A stretch of 59,089 nt of DNA from Pediococcus pentosaceus (GCF_001437285.1 NZ_JQBF01000008.1:1-59089), one strand, 5' to 3'. Positions 49,833 to 59,089 are shown, counted from the first letter of the stretch. The notes: generated by a model not told the origin, from the letters alone. Numbers and translations are program-made.

Positions 49833-52052
49833 TTAATCTTTTTTAGGAGCACCAGTAATTTCAATTTGATCATCTTTAATCTTAGCGTTTAGTTGCTTTT
49901 CTGCTGGATGGTCAAGATAAAAGTCCGCGATGCGATCTTCAATTTGTTCTTGAATTACCCGACGCAATGGGCGAGCACCCATCTTAGGATTGTAGCCTAA
50001 ATCAACTAAGCGTTCTTCAACTGGTTTGGTTACATCAACGTGTAGTCCTTGGGTTGCCAACATGCTATTAACGTCTGCAATCATTAAGTCGACAATTTGC
50101 ATTAAGTTTTCCTTAGTTAAGGCTTGGAACTCAACAATGTCGTCAAAACGGTTCAAGAATTCAGGCTTGAAGTAATTTCCCAGTTTGTCAAGGACGGAGT
50201 GGGTCTTACCTTGAGCAGCTGCTCCAAAACCAACATCAGCTTGTACGTCACCAGTTCCGGCATTAGAAGTCATAATAATGATGGTATCTTTGAAGCTTAC
50301 TGTCCGACCTTGTGAATCAGTTAGACGACCATCATCCAAGATTTGCAAGAACATATGCATGACATCTGGGTGAGCTTTTTCCACTTCATCTAGGAGAACT
50401 AAGCTGTATGGATGACGACGAACTTGTTCAGTTAATTGACCCGCTTCTTCGTAACCAACGTACCCTGGAGGCGAACCGATTAATTTTGATATTGAATGAG
50501 GCTCCATGTACTCACTCATATCAAAGCGAATCATAGAATCCTTAGAACCAAACAATTGTTGCGCAAGTTGCTTAGCTAACTCAGTCTTACCAACTCCGGT
50601 AGGACCGACGAAGAGGAAGGAACCAATCGGACGACCAGTTCCGTTTAAACCAATCCGGTTACGACGAATGGCCCGAGAAATCTTATCGACAGCTTCATTT
50701 TGTCCAATGACGTGATCTTTCAAGTTTTCTGAAAGATTTTGAAGTTGTTCTTGTTCCTGCTTTTGCAAGTCACCAACTGGAATGTCAGTCTTAGTTTCGA
50801 TAATCTTTTCCATATCTTCTTCAGTGACCGTTGGTTGTTCTTCGCTACTTGTTGCACCATCTTTGTTCTTTTCAAGCTTAGAAACTTGATCACGGTAGTA
50901 AGCTGCTTTTTCGTAATCTTCTGATTGAAGGGCAGCTTTCTTTTGAGCTTCCGCTTCATCAATCTTCTTTTGAATGGTTTCTGGATCAGCGATGTTAATC
51001 GTTAGATTCTTCTTAGAACCAGCTTCATCAAGGAGGTCGATGGCCTTATCAGGAAGGAAGCGATCTTGAATGTAGCGTTTTGATAATTTTACGGCTGCTT
51101 CGATTGCATCATCCGTGTAGTGAACATGATGATAATCTTCGTATTTCTTTTGAATTCCTTTTAGAATCTTAATAGCTTCTTCTTCACTAGGTTCATCGAC
51201 TTGTACTGGTTGTAAACGACGGGCAAGGGCCGCATCCTTTTCAATGTCCCGGAATTCTTTAAGCGTTGTAGCACCGACTAATTGGAAGTCGCCTCGGGCA
51301 AGGGCTGGTTTAAGAACGTTACCAGCATCCATGCCGCCTTCAGCATTACCAGCGCCAACAATTTCATGGATTTCATCGATGAAGACGACCATGTCTTTGT
51401 TAGCTTGAACTTCTTTCATTAGTTGTTGCATACGTTGTTCGAATTGACCACGAATTCCAGTACCTTGAACTAGAGAAACTACGTCCAAACGCACGATTTG
51501 TTTATTAACTAGCTTTTGAGGAACAGAACCTTCCACAATCCGCTGAGCCAATCCTTCTACGACAGCAGTTTTACCAACCCCAGCTTCACCAATTAAAACT
51601 GGGTTATTTTTAGTACGACGGTTTAGAATTTCAATGACCCGTTCAATTTCGCTGTCACGACCAATCACGGGATCAATCTTACCTTGTTTAGCTAAATCAG
51701 TTAGGTTCAAGCCATACTGACTTAAAAGTGATCCGCCGTTGCCACGGTTGTTAGGATTACCACCTGAACCATTTCCACCACCTGGTTGAGTAGGGGGAAC
51801 TTGTTGTCCATAGAGGTTTTCGGGTTGTCCCATATTGCCGCCTTGCATCGCACGGAAGATGTCATCTAAGTTTCCAAATCCAAATGGATCTTGTGCCATA
51901 CGAGCACCTCCGTTTCTATTAATGTTATTATTTCGTTGATTTTTTAAAAGTTGATAGCAATTCTGACACAGATTAACTTCTGTACGTTGACCATTCACGT
52001 TCGTATAGAGGTGAATGCTTGCTTCGTTCTTTTGACAGTTTTGACAAAGCAT
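49833..52052 (-). CDS. clpE: ATP-dependent Clp protease ATPase subunit ClpE
   Basis: A 739-residue Hsp100 chaperone that unfolds substrates for ClpP. The N-terminal zinc finger ([14 protein letters not shown] then CQNCYQ) marks ClpE and separates it from ClpC. Two AAA+ domains follow: Walker A GEAGVGKT and [10 protein letters not shown] in the first, [12 protein letters not shown] and [12 protein letters not shown] in the second. A UVR-like coiled segment ([20 protein letters not shown]) lies between them. A Gly/Asn-rich linker ([12 protein letters not shown]) follows the N-domain. I start at 52052 (GAAGGGAG upstream), not at the longer reading that runs into the promoter. CtsR boxes lie upstream. 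Confidence 0.96.
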   Translation of the reverse strand: MLCQNCQKNEASIHLYTNVNGQRTEVNLCQNCYQLLKNQRNNNINRNGGARMAQDPFGFGNLDDIFRAMQGGNMGQPENLYGQQVPPTQPGGGNGSGGNPNNRGNGGSLLSQYGLNLTDLAKQGKIDPVIGRDSEIERVIEILNRRTKNNPVLIGEAGVGKTAVVEGLAQRIVEGSVPQKLVNKQIVRLDVVSLVQGTGIRGQFEQRMQQLMKEVQANKDMVVFIDEIHEIVGAGNAEGGMDAGNVLKPALARGDFQLVGATTLKEFRDIEKDAALARRLQPVQVDEPSEEEAIKILKGIQKKYEDYHHVHYTDDAIEAAVKLSKRYIQDRFLPDKAIDLLDEAGSKKNLTINIADPETIQKKIDEAEAQKKAALQSEDYEKAAYYRDQVSKLEKNKDGATSSEEQPTVTEEDMEKIIETKTDIPVGDLQKQEQEQLQNLSENLKDHVIGQNEAVDKISRAIRRNRIGLNGTGRPIGSFLFVGPTGVGKTELAKQLAQQLFGSKDSMIRFDMSEYMEPHSISKLIGSPPGYVGYEEAGQLTEQVRRHPYSLVLLDEVEKAHPDVMHMFLQILDDGRLTDSQGRTVSFKDTIIIMTSNAGTGDVQADVGFGAAAQGKTHSVLDKLGNYFKPEFLNRFDDIVEFQALTKENLMQIVDLMIADVNSMLATQGLHVDVTKPVEERLVDLGYNPKMGARPLRRVIQEQIEDRIADFYLDHPAEKQLNAKIKDDQIEITGAPKKD

Positions 52053-52091
52053 CTGCTGTCTCCCTTCTTTCAAAAATGTGAAACGATAATT

Positions 52092-52156
52092 AGTCAAATG
52101 ATGTTTGACCAATATTGACCATACCTAAATTATACACACTCTATTTCAGAGTGCAA
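52092..52156 (-). promoter_or_regulatory. CtsR-controlled clpE promoter
   Basis: On the minus strand: TTGCAC (52151-52156), 16-base spacer, TATAAT (52129-52134), then GGTCAATATTGGTCAAA (52104-52120), a near-consensus CtsR heptad direct repeat just after the start site, with an extra TTTGACT half-site at 52092-52098. CtsR should repress clpE until heat or misfolding stress. Confidence 0.88.
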
Positions 52157-52256
52157 GTAGTTTGATTTGAAAAAAAGATGGATAATTAGGTAATATTATT
52201 GTTGATAACAAAGTACTTAATGGTATAGAATAAATAGACCGAAGTGAGGTGACAAC

Positions 52257-52445
52257 ATGCGAGATTATTTACAGCTTTTGAATGATTTGAAGGATGGTTC
52301 AATCAAAGAGCTAAAGATTACTGCAGAGGAGTTCCAAGATTTCCAGCCACGTTTTATGGAATTTCCTGAAAGAAAGCAAGTAATTGGAAAAGCAGACCGT
52401 GGCGGGATTGTTGTTTATCACTTTGAACGTATCAAAGATAAATAA
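52257..52445 (+). CDS. Small conserved hypothetical protein, 62 aa
   Basis: A 62-residue soluble protein (MRDYLQLLNDLKDGSIKEL, EFPERKQVIGKADRGGIVVYH) with no membrane segment. GAGGTGACA before the ATG is a good ribosome binding site. I do not recognise a named family. It is divergent from clpE and lies upstream of ptsH, but a separate ptsH promoter and 145 bases in between argue against one operon. Confidence 0.7.
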   Translation: MRDYLQLLNDLKDGSIKELKITAEEFQDFQPRFMEFPERKQVIGKADRGGIVVYHFERIKDK

Positions 52446-52473
52446 CGGATTTATTTAAGTTTTATGTAAGGGC

Positions 52474-52502
52474 TTGCTTTGCAACTAATAAATTGATATT
52501 AT
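52474..52502 (+). promoter_or_regulatory. Promoter of ptsHI
   Basis: TTGCTT (52474-52479), 17-base spacer, TATTAT (52497-52502), giving a leader of about 80 bases before ptsH. No clear cre site was seen. Confidence 0.65.
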
Positions 52503-52590
52503 TCTTATCAAAGGCTTATAAATAATTAGTGTACGTTCACTACTTATTTGGGTCAAAAATATATGTGTAATCAAAAGGAGATATTTTATT

Positions 52591-52857
52591 ATGGAAAAAC
52601 GCGACTTTCATGTAATTGCAGAAACAGGTATTCATGCACGTCCAGCAACATTGTTGGTACAATCAGCTAGCAAATTCAACTCAGACATTCAATTAACTTA
52701 CAAAGACAAATCAGTTAACTTGAAGTCAATCATGGGTGTTATGTCACTTGGTGTTGGCCAAGGCGCAGACGTTACTATCTCAGCTGATGGTGATGACGAA
52801 GCAGACGCAATCGCAGCACTTGAAGATACAATGAAAAAGGAAGGACTATCTGACTAA
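52591..52857 (+). CDS. ptsH: Phosphocarrier protein HPr
   Basis: An 88-residue HPr, the phosphocarrier between EI and sugar-specific EIIA proteins. His15 lies in [12 protein letters not shown] and the regulatory Ser46 in [13 protein letters not shown], at exactly the standard positions; Ser46 is the HPr kinase site used in carbon catabolite repression. AAAGGAG precedes the ATG. Its stop overlaps the ptsI start (TAATGG). Confidence 0.97.
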   Translation: MEKRDFHVIAETGIHARPATLLVQSASKFNSDIQLTYKDKSVNLKSIMGVMSLGVGQGADVTISADGDDEADAIAALEDTMKKEGLSD

Positions 52858-54581
52858 TGGCTGGCACATTAAAAGGTATTGCGGCCAGTGATGGGATTGC
52901 CATTGCTAAAGCATATTTGATGGTGGATCCAGATCTTTCTTTTGAAAAGAAAAACATTACTGACGTTGATGCAGAAATCAAACGCCTTCATGATGCTTTG
53001 GAAAAGTCTAAAGAAGAACTTTCACTCATCAAAGCTAAGGCTGCAGAAAACCTTGGTGCTGAAGAGGCAGAAGTTTTCGAAGCTCATTTAACCATTCTTT
53101 CTGATCCAGAATTGATTGGTAATATTGAAGACAAAATTAAAAACGACACAATTAATGCAGAAGAAGCTACTAAAGAAGTTACGGATAACTTTATTTCAAT
53201 GTTTGAAGCAATGACTGATAATGCTTATATGCAAGAACGTGCCGCAGATATTCGTGACGTTACTAAACGTTTGATGAGTCACTTGTTGGGTGTGGAACTT
53301 CCTAACCCCGCTTTGATTGATTCAGAAGTCGTTATTGTTGCGCACGACTTGACTCCAAGTGATACAGCTCAATTGGATCGTCGTTACGTTAAAGGCTTTA
53401 TTACAGATATTGGTGGTCGTACATCACATTCTGCAATCATGTCTCGTACCCTTGAAATTCCAGCAGTTGTTGGTTCTGAAAAGGCTACTACTAGCGTAAA
53501 ACAAGGCGAAATGATGATTGTTGATGGACTTACTGGGGATGCAATTATTGCACCTACTGATGACGAAATCAAAGCTTATCAACAAAAGGGTGAAGAATTT
53601 AAGGCTCAAAAAGCTGAATGGGAAAAACTTAAGAATGAAAAGACCGTTTCAAAAGACGGCGTTCATTTTGACTTAGCTGCTAACATCGGTACACCGGATG
53701 ATTTACAAGGTGTTCTTGACAATGGTGGTGAAGCCGTTGGTTTGTTCCGTTCTGAATTCTTATACATGAATGCTTCCGAATTACCATCAGAAGATGAACA
53801 ATTCGAAGCTTATAAGAAGGTTGTTGAAGGCATGAACGGCAAGCAAGTTGTTGTTCGTACAATGGATATCGGTGGAGACAAGGAACTTCCTTACTTACCA
53901 CTTCCAGAAGAAATGAACCCATTCTTGGGTTATCGTGCAATCCGAATTAGTTTGGATCGTACAGATTTATTCCGTACACAACTTCGTGCTTTGCTCCGTG
54001 CTTCGGCATTCGGTAAGCTAGCAATTATGTTCCCAATGATTGCTACAGTAGCCGAATTTAAGAAGGCCCGTGCTATCTATGATGACGAACGTCAAAAGAT
54101 GGTCGATGCTGGACAAGAAGTTGGTGAAATCCAAGTCGGTATGATGATGGAAATCCCAGCTGCTGCTATGATTGCTGATAAGTTGGCTAAGTATGTAGAC
54201 TTCTTTAGTATTGGAACAAACGATTTGATTCAATACTCATTCGCTGCTGATCGTGGTAACGAAAAGGTTTCATACTTGTATCAACCATATAACCCATCAT
54301 TGCTTCGCTTAATCAAGCAAACTATTGATGCTTCACATGCTGAAGGCAAGTGGACTGGTATGTGTGGTGAAATGGCCGGCGATCAAATCGCTGTTCCAAT
54401 TTTAATGGGACTTGGTTTAGACGAATTCTCAATGAGTGCAACTTCAATCTTGAAGACCCGTTCATTGATGAAGAAGTTAACAACTGACGATATGAAGAAG
54501 TTAGCTGAAAAGGCTGTTACAGAAGCTGAAACTAACGAAGATGTAATCAAGTTAGTTCAAGAAACTGTTGACAACATTTAA
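52857..54581 (+). CDS. ptsI: Phosphoenolpyruvate-protein phosphotransferase (EI)
   Basis: A 574-residue EI that takes phosphate from PEP to HPr. The catalytic His lies in [12 protein letters not shown] (about residue 189), the PEP-binding signatures are [10 protein letters not shown] and REMD-like [16 protein letters not shown], and the C-terminal barrel has [20 protein letters not shown] and the active-site Cys in [10 protein letters not shown]. Length is typical. Start and stop overlap with ptsH indicates coupling. Confidence 0.97.
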   Translation: MAGTLKGIAASDGIAIAKAYLMVDPDLSFEKKNITDVDAEIKRLHDALEKSKEELSLIKAKAAENLGAEEAEVFEAHLTILSDPELIGNIEDKIKNDTINAEEATKEVTDNFISMFEAMTDNAYMQERAADIRDVTKRLMSHLLGVELPNPALIDSEVVIVAHDLTPSDTAQLDRRYVKGFITDIGGRTSHSAIMSRTLEIPAVVGSEKATTSVKQGEMMIVDGLTGDAIIAPTDDEIKAYQQKGEEFKAQKAEWEKLKNEKTVSKDGVHFDLAANIGTPDDLQGVLDNGGEAVGLFRSEFLYMNASELPSEDEQFEAYKKVVEGMNGKQVVVRTMDIGGDKELPYLPLPEEMNPFLGYRAIRISLDRTDLFRTQLRALLRASAFGKLAIMFPMIATVAEFKKARAIYDDERQKMVDAGQEVGEIQVGMMMEIPAAAMIADKLAKYVDFFSIGTNDLIQYSFAADRGNEKVSYLYQPYNPSLLRLIKQTIDASHAEGKWTGMCGEMAGDQIAVPILMGLGLDEFSMSATSILKTRSLMKKLTTDDMKKLAEKAVTEAETNEDVIKLVQETVDNI

Positions 54582-54599
54582 TCTAAAGCAAACTATTTT

Positions 54600-54633
54600 A
54601 GAACCGCTGACCTTAGTGTCGCGGTTCTTTTTT
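54600..54633 (+). terminator. Terminator of ptsHI
   Basis: AGAACCGC...GCGGTTCT with a 13-base loop followed by a T tract. Confidence 0.9.
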
Positions 54634-54653
54634 ATTCTCTAGGAGGAAAATCA

Positions 54654-55427
54654 ATGAAATTAAAATTAAAGTCGGGAGCCCAAATCTTTTTTGAAGATGA
54701 AGGACAAGGTACACCTATTCTGTTTTTAACGGGCTTTGGAGGCAATACTGAAATTTGGTCGGGACAAGTGAACTTCTTTTTGCAAAGAGGCTATCGAGTG
54801 ATTCGATTAGATTATCTAAATCATGGTCAATCTGATCGAGTAGATGGTGAACTTCAAATCGGAGATTTAGCGGATGAAGTTCTACAATTAGTAGATTATT
54901 TACAATTAAAAGAACCCATCGGAATTGGTAACTCGATGGGAGCAGCAGTATTGTGGAATATTATTAACCTTCGAGGCTGGGATTTCTTGAGTAAGGCCAT
55001 CTTTGTGGATCAGTCACCTAAGATGTTAAATGACCAACAGTGGCACCTCGGATTTAAAAATTTAGCGGAGGATAATTTTGATGAAGTAATGAACGAACCG
55101 ATTGTCCGTCCAGCCTATAAACACATTGATGATTTTGTCTTCAAAAATTCTAAGGCCATTGATTCGGCCTATCCATTTTCTCAACCTCGGAACCGAGCTT
55201 TGGTTAAGGGGCATGCGAAAAAGGATTGGCGCTTTGTCTTAGAACAGGCGACGAAACCAGTGTTGTTTATAATGGGGGAAAAAAGCCCCTTCTTTGATAG
55301 CACCAAGACCGCTGAACTATCTGCCTTAAATGCTAATATCACGGTTAATGTAATGAAAAATGTGGGGCACATTCCGATGGCAGAGGATCCCACTGAATTC
55401 AATCGATTAGTATTACAATTTGTCTAA
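54654..55427 (+). CDS. Alpha/beta hydrolase
   Basis: A 257-residue alpha/beta hydrolase. The oxyanion region LFLTGFGGNTEIWS, the nucleophile elbow GNSMGA (Ser near residue 92) and the catalytic His in VMKNVGHIPMAEDP are visible. Without a signal peptide it acts in the cytoplasm, probably as an esterase; the substrate is unknown. AGGAGG precedes the ATG. It is an isolated gene between the pts operon and the glycolipid genes. Confidence 0.88.
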   Translation: MKLKLKSGAQIFFEDEGQGTPILFLTGFGGNTEIWSGQVNFFLQRGYRVIRLDYLNHGQSDRVDGELQIGDLADEVLQLVDYLQLKEPIGIGNSMGAAVLWNIINLRGWDFLSKAIFVDQSPKMLNDQQWHLGFKNLAEDNFDEVMNEPIVRPAYKHIDDFVFKNSKAIDSAYPFSQPRNRALVKGHAKKDWRFVLEQATKPVLFIMGEKSPFFDSTKTAELSALNANITVNVMKNVGHIPMAEDPTEFNRLVLQFV

Positions 55428-55442
55428 GGTTGACGGGCGAGG

Positions 55443-55472
55443 TTTGCATATCACATTTTAAACCAATATAAT
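55443..55472 (+). promoter_or_regulatory. Candidate promoter of the glycolipid operon
   Basis: TTTGCA (55443-55448), 18-base spacer, TATAAT (55467-55472), about 45 bases before the start of the first glycosyltransferase. Confidence 0.5.
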
Positions 55473-55516
55473 TAACACCAACACATAGTTATTTAGTATG
55501 GAAAGGGAGATTTGCT

Positions 55517-56692
55517 GTGAATATTGGATTATTTACCGACACCTACTTTCCGCAGGTAAGCGGAGTAGCTACATCGATAAAAACACTACGAGACCAGCTT
55601 GAAAAGCAAGGTCATCAAGTGTATATCTTCACTACTACAGATCCTAAGGTCGATACCAATGTATACGAACGGAACATCTTTAGGTTTACGAGTGTTCCGT
55701 TCGTATCTTTTACAGATCGGAGGATTGCAGTTAGTGGATTTATTCGGGCTGCTCAGCTGGCCAAAGAGTTAAACTTGGACATTGTTCACACGCAAACTGA
55801 GTTTTCACTAGGCTGGATGGGAAAGTTTGTGGCTAAGTCTTTGAAAATACCACTTATTCATACATATCACACCATGTACGAAGACTACTTGCACTACGTT
55901 GCTAATGGTAAATTGCTCAAGCCATATCATGTTAAACAGATGACGCGGGCCTTTTGTTATCATATCGACGGAATTGTTGCTCCTAGTGAACGAGTTTTAG
56001 ATACGATTGAAGGATATGGCATTAACGTTCCGATTCGAGTAATCCCAACGGGGGTCAACCTAGAACAGTATCAAAAACCAAACAAGCGTAAGCAGTGGCG
56101 AGAAAAATTGGGTTCCGACGAAAGTAGTCCTATTCTTCTTTCACTAAGTCGTTTAGCCTACGAGAAGAATATTCAAGAAGTGATTGATAGTTTTCCAGCC
56201 ATCTTAAAAGAGGTACCCAATGCACAACTGCTAATTGTAGGGGATGGGCCAGCGCGCACCAGTCTGGAAAACCAAGTGCATGACTTACATTTAGAAGATA
56301 GTGTCCAATTTACCGGAGAAATCAACAATGATCACGTCTATGGTTTTTATCAACTAGCTGATTTATTTGTTTCAGCTTCAGATACTGAATCACAAGGTCT
56401 TACATATATTGAGGCTTTAGCATCGAACTTAAAGGTGGTTGCTAAGTCAGGTCCTTATACAGATGAACTACTAGATGATATTTCTTTAGGAAAAGTGTTT
56501 AATACTGAAGATCAATTAGTAGCTGCAATCAAGGACTACATTGAACATCCAGATGCTTATAATGATCCAGCACCACGTGAAAAGAAACTCTATGAGATTT
56601 CAGCGGATTATTTTGGTAAGCAAGTTGTTGATTACTATAGTAGTGCAATTAGTACACATACAGATTTAGAGTTAGACGAAGATTCTGAATAG
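55517..56692 (+). CDS. GT4 glycosyltransferase, probable diacylglycerol glucosyltransferase
   Basis: A 391-residue GT4 enzyme with NIGLFTDTYFPQVSGVATSI at the start, HTYHTMYEDYLHYVANGK, and the E-x7-E block ESQGLTYIEALASNLKVVA. This pattern fits 1,2-diacylglycerol 3-glucosyltransferases (alpha-monoglucosyl-DAG synthase type), which make the glycolipid that anchors lipoteichoic acid. The start is GTG at 55517 after AAAGGGAG. A perfect 14-bp inverted repeat lies inside it at 55663-55706. It heads an apparent operon with a second GT4 and a flippase-like protein. Confidence 0.88.
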   Translation: MNIGLFTDTYFPQVSGVATSIKTLRDQLEKQGHQVYIFTTTDPKVDTNVYERNIFRFTSVPFVSFTDRRIAVSGFIRAAQLAKELNLDIVHTQTEFSLGWMGKFVAKSLKIPLIHTYHTMYEDYLHYVANGKLLKPYHVKQMTRAFCYHIDGIVAPSERVLDTIEGYGINVPIRVIPTGVNLEQYQKPNKRKQWREKLGSDESSPILLSLSRLAYEKNIQEVIDSFPAILKEVPNAQLLIVGDGPARTSLENQVHDLHLEDSVQFTGEINNDHVYGFYQLADLFVSASDTESQGLTYIEALASNLKVVAKSGPYTDELLDDISLGKVFNTEDQLVAAIKDYIEHPDAYNDPAPREKKLYEISADYFGKQVVDYYSSAISTHTDLELDEDSE

Positions 56693-56741
56693 AATCGGGG
56701 TTAAAATCAGAATAATTTTGTTTAATGTTAGGGGTTAAGGT

Positions 56742-57758
56742 ATGCCAATTAAGGTCAACATGTTTTCATCAGCTAGTAAGGTAAAGGGGCAAGGTGTCGG
56801 CAGTGCGTATGAAGAACTCATTCGTTTGTTGAAGACCCATTTTCCAAAGCAAATCGATGTTTCAATCAATAAATTTACTAAGGCTGATATTAGTCACTAT
56901 CACACCATCGACCCTAATTTCTATTTATCAACCTTTTCTAAAAAAAGGGGAATTAAGGTCGGTTATGTGCACTTTTTACCGGAAACGATTGAGGGAAGTT
57001 TAAATATTCCACAACCTTTCCGTTCTATTTTTTATAAATACATTATCTCGTTTTATAAGCGAATGGATCATATTGTAGTGGTGAACCCCACATTTATTGA
57101 TAAATTAGTTGCTTATGGGATTAGTCGGGATATTATTACTTATATTCCCAATTTTGTCCGTAAGAATGAATTTTACCGTTTTACAGAGGCAAATCGGGAT
57201 GCGGTACGGGAACGTTTGGAGGTTAATAACCGTTTTACCGTGCTAGGCATCGGACAAGTCCAAGAACGTAAAGGGGTTAAAGATTTTATCAAACTTGCGG
57301 AGAATAACCCTGATAAGTATTTTATCTGGGCAGGAGGTTTTTCATTTGGTCGATTAACCGATGGATATGCCGATTTGAAGCAGGTGGTTGATAATCCACC
57401 TCGTAATTTAAAATTTACGGGGATTGTAGATCGTAATGCGTTGGTAGAATACTATAATGCGGCCGACCTATTTCTATTACCTTCATACAACGAGTTATTT
57501 CCAATGTCGGTTTTAGAAGCCTTTAGCTGTGGTGTTCCAGTCATGTTGAGGGACTTAGAGTTGTATCATTCCATTATTAAGGGGTACTATATACCTACTC
57601 AAGATTATGAGGATATGAATACTCAACTCAAATTAGTATCAGAAGATAAAGAAAGGCTGAATAAGTTTAAGCAGCTATCAGACGAAGCTTCGGAAGAATA
57701 CTCTGAAGACCATCTAGCTGATATATGGTTAGACTTTTATTCATCTTTGACCAAATAG
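56742..57758 (+). CDS. GT4 glycosyltransferase, probable second glycolipid transferase
   Basis: A 338-residue GT4 enzyme (VNMFSSASKVKGQGVGSAYE, VGYVHFLPETIEG, TVLGIGQVQERKGVKDFIKL, LPSYNELFPMSVLEAFSCGV). It resembles the second enzyme that extends monoglucosyl- to diglycosyl-diacylglycerol in lactobacilli and streptococci. It begins 49 bases after the first GT gene; the substrate call relies on this pairing and on the LtaS gene elsewhere in the window. Confidence 0.87.
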   Translation: MPIKVNMFSSASKVKGQGVGSAYEELIRLLKTHFPKQIDVSINKFTKADISHYHTIDPNFYLSTFSKKRGIKVGYVHFLPETIEGSLNIPQPFRSIFYKYIISFYKRMDHIVVVNPTFIDKLVAYGISRDIITYIPNFVRKNEFYRFTEANRDAVRERLEVNNRFTVLGIGQVQERKGVKDFIKLAENNPDKYFIWAGGFSFGRLTDGYADLKQVVDNPPRNLKFTGIVDRNALVEYYNAADLFLLPSYNELFPMSVLEAFSCGVPVMLRDLELYHSIIKGYYIPTQDYEDMNTQLKLVSEDKERLNKFKQLSDEASEEYSEDHLADIWLDFYSSLTK

Positions 57759-57771
57759 GGGGAGTTTATCT

Positions 57772-58806
57772 ATGTCAAGGAGGAATAAAGTAGTCCTTGC
57801 GGTGATGATTCTAGCTGGTATTATAATTTTTGGCTTTTCATTACGAAACGTTAATTTGAATCAGATGGCACGGGATGTTGTCCACTTGAATATGTGGTGG
57901 CTACTTGTAGCTTTAGGATGCATTGTGTTATACCTCGGGTTAGAAGCAGTAGCTACCAAAATGTTGATTCAAAGTAACGGGGATCGTTTATCATGGAGGG
58001 ATGCTATCCGAATTCCACTAATTGAACAGCTGTTTAACGGGATCACACCCTTTTCATCAGGGGGACAACCCGCTCAATTGGTGGCTTTAATGCAAAATGG
58101 GATTGAAGGAGGTCGAGCGAGCTCGGTACTACTAATGAAGTTTGTGGTATTCCAGTCTATGGTCGTCATCAACTTCATTTTTAGTTTATTGATCGGCTTT
58201 CAGTACCTTGAAGAGAAAATCCGTTTCTTATCTTGGTTTGTCTTATTTGGCTTTTTAATCCATTTAGCGGTGATTATTGGCTTGTTGATGATTATGTATT
58301 GGCATAACTTCACTAAGCGGCTGATATCGGCTATTTTTATACCAATTAAGCATTTTGTCAGTAAGGAACGTTACACAACTTGGAAGGTTACGTTAAATGA
58401 GAAGGTCGACTCCTTTTATCAAGAGAGTGTCAGGATGAAATCACAGTGGAGATTACTAGCTAAAGTAGCCCTGGTGACTTTCTTACAACTGCTTTTCTAC
58501 TATCTAATCCCGTATTTTATCCTATTAGCTTTAGGAAAAAGCGATGTTAATATCGTAATGGTTACTTGTTTACATGTGCTAATCTTCATGGTTATCTCTT
58601 TATTTCCAATTCCAGGGGGAGCGGGGGGAGCCGAATACGGCTTTAGTGTCATCTTCGCTCAGTTTGTTGGTAATAATAGTAAGTTAGTCTTAGCTATGAT
58701 GATCTGGAGAATCCTAACCTATTACTTCGGAATGTTCGCTGGGATGGTAGCAACTGTAGTTAAACCACATAAAGTAAACCGCGTAAAAGTAGTTAAAAAC
58801 GAGTGA
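57772..58806 (+). CDS. Flippase-like membrane protein (LPG synthase transmembrane domain, UPF0104)
   Basis: A 344-residue polytopic protein of the UPF0104/YbhN family, homologous to the membrane half of lysyl-phosphatidylglycerol synthase. It has about eight helices (VVLAVMILAGIIIFGF first) and the conserved FNGITPFSSGGQPAQL, LFPIPGGAGGAEYGF and WRILTYYFGMFAGM. The aminoacyl-transferase domain is absent, so it is not MprF. Being directly behind two glycolipid glycosyltransferases, it may move glycolipid across the membrane (inference). GGGGGAG precedes the ATG. Confidence 0.88.
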   Translation: MSRRNKVVLAVMILAGIIIFGFSLRNVNLNQMARDVVHLNMWWLLVALGCIVLYLGLEAVATKMLIQSNGDRLSWRDAIRIPLIEQLFNGITPFSSGGQPAQLVALMQNGIEGGRASSVLLMKFVVFQSMVVINFIFSLLIGFQYLEEKIRFLSWFVLFGFLIHLAVIIGLLMIMYWHNFTKRLISAIFIPIKHFVSKERYTTWKVTLNEKVDSFYQESVRMKSQWRLLAKVALVTFLQLLFYYLIPYFILLALGKSDVNIVMVTCLHVLIFMVISLFPIPGGAGGAEYGFSVIFAQFVGNNSKLVLAMMIWRILTYYFGMFAGMVATVVKPHKVNRVKVVKNE

Positions 58807-58822
58807 TTTCACTCGTTTTTAT
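58797..58822 (+). terminator. Terminator of the glycolipid operon
   Basis: AAACGAGTGA-TTTCACTCGTTT with a T-rich tail, overlapping the stop. Confidence 0.85.
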
Positions 58823-58841
58823 TTTTTTTTTCAAAAAAGGG

Positions 58842-58870
58842 TTGACCAATCCCCGTTATCTTGATAATAT
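58842..58870 (+). promoter_or_regulatory. Upstream promoter P0 of the right-edge transcription unit
   Basis: TTGACC (58842-58847), 17-base spacer, TAATAT (58865-58870). First of three tandem promoter-like sites in a gene-free stretch of 280 bases to the window end. Confidence 0.5.
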
Positions 58871-58946
58871 ATTTAAGTGCTCTTCTGAAGGGCACGTACG
58901 ACTGGTTAAACTTCAAATCTTGATAAAAAAGAAATGAAAAAAGTTC

Positions 58947-58976
58947 TTGACAAGATATAACGAAGTTTGGTAAACT
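58947..58976 (+). promoter_or_regulatory. Strong promoter P1, rRNA-operon type
   Basis: TTGACA (58947-58952), 18-base spacer, TAAACT (58971-58976), preceded by an A-rich UP-element-like tract. Followed by CGAGGTTAACGCCTCG (58984-58999), a short hairpin. Confidence 0.75.
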
Positions 58977-59044
58977 GGTCAAGCGAGGTTAACGCCTCGG
59001 TCGTTGAGAACAAGAAATTGTTTAAAAAAACTTTTAAAAAGTTG

Positions 59045-59073
59045 TTGACAATAATTGCTCTCGATGATATAGT
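59045..59073 (+). promoter_or_regulatory. Strong promoter P2, rRNA-operon type
   Basis: TTGACA (59045-59050), 17-base spacer, TATAGT (59068-59073), preceded by a T/A-rich tract. Two near-consensus promoters about 100 bases apart with A/T tracts are typical of P1/P2 of rRNA operons in lactobacilli. The transcribed gene lies beyond the window, so a 16S rRNA gene is only inferred. Confidence 0.75.
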
Positions 59074-59089
59074 TAAATAGTTGTCAAAA

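Noticed and set aside
57772-58806. UPF0104 protein as full MprF (lysyl-phosphatidylglycerol synthase)
   Set aside because: The catalytic aminoacyl-transferase domain is missing; only the membrane half is present.

Overview
The window reads as chromosomal DNA of a low-GC Gram-positive lactic acid bacterium of the family Lactobacillaceae (Lactobacillus sensu lato; I cannot fix the genus). Supporting signs are strong AGGAGG ribosome binding sites, a tmRNA whose tag ends NNNNSYALAA, a WxL surface-protein pair, T-box and TPP leaders, a CtsR box before clpE, PepS, LtaS, HPr/EI, and a thiamine salvage set (thiM, thiD, thiE, tenA) with no thiC/thiG beside it. Most of it is ordinary core genome, interrupted by one AT-richer polysaccharide island.

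Layout. 1-5.6 kb: tandem 12-bp repeat, ssrA (tmRNA, minus) with an unlisted 49-codon gene just upstream, an intact LicD gene, a TMEM175-like channel, an SDR/MerR divergent pair around a perfect palindrome, and a T-box controlled asnS. 5.6-8.4 kb: marC, a leader with two hairpins whose loops are perfectly complementary, a short WxL protein with its membrane partner, and csbD. 8.5-14.4 kb: TPP riboswitch and thiamine salvage operon (thiD frameshifted), recQ behind a 21-codon upstream ORF, and a secreted metzincin-type protease. 14.5-26.8 kb: exopolysaccharide/capsule locus in the order degenerate beta-lactamase-like protein, cpsC/wzz, cpsD kinase, cpsB phosphatase, priming transferase, DUF4422, GT14, GT2 (GlfT-like), GT-D, broken LicD, wzy, glf, wzx, ending in a nuclease gene remnant. 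This should make a galactofuranose-containing Wzx/Wzy polymer.

27-38.4 kb: vanZ-like gene, amino-acid permease, WYL regulator and azoreductase (divergent), a degenerate GH25-like protein, DUF4828, Gfo/Idh oxidoreductase, DEAD-box helicase, LCP ligase, DUF2187, a small HTH protein behind a 34-bp inverted repeat, tRNA-Arg(CCU), guaC, and a family of structured intergenic repeats. 38.4-52.4 kb: pepS, wecB, flavodoxin, recX (probable AUU start), ntdP-like, AI-2E family permease, tagD/tarD, prfC, ltaS, TSUP transporter and clpE. 52.2-59.1 kb: ptsH-ptsI, alpha/beta hydrolase, two GT4 glycolipid glycosyltransferases with a flippase-like membrane protein (probably the lipoteichoic acid anchor), then tandem strong promoters of rRNA-operon type at the right edge.

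Envelope building is the recurring theme: EPS island, LCP ligase, WecB, TagD, LtaS, the glycolipid GTs and LicD. The best candidates for undescribed biology are the kissing-hairpin leader at 6381-6454, the covarying intergenic repeats at 37932-38315, the 49-aa gene beside ssrA, and two enzyme-fold proteins that appear to have lost their catalytic residues. Three genes are broken by homopolymer or single-base indels; raw reads are needed to tell real mutation or phase variation from sequencing error.
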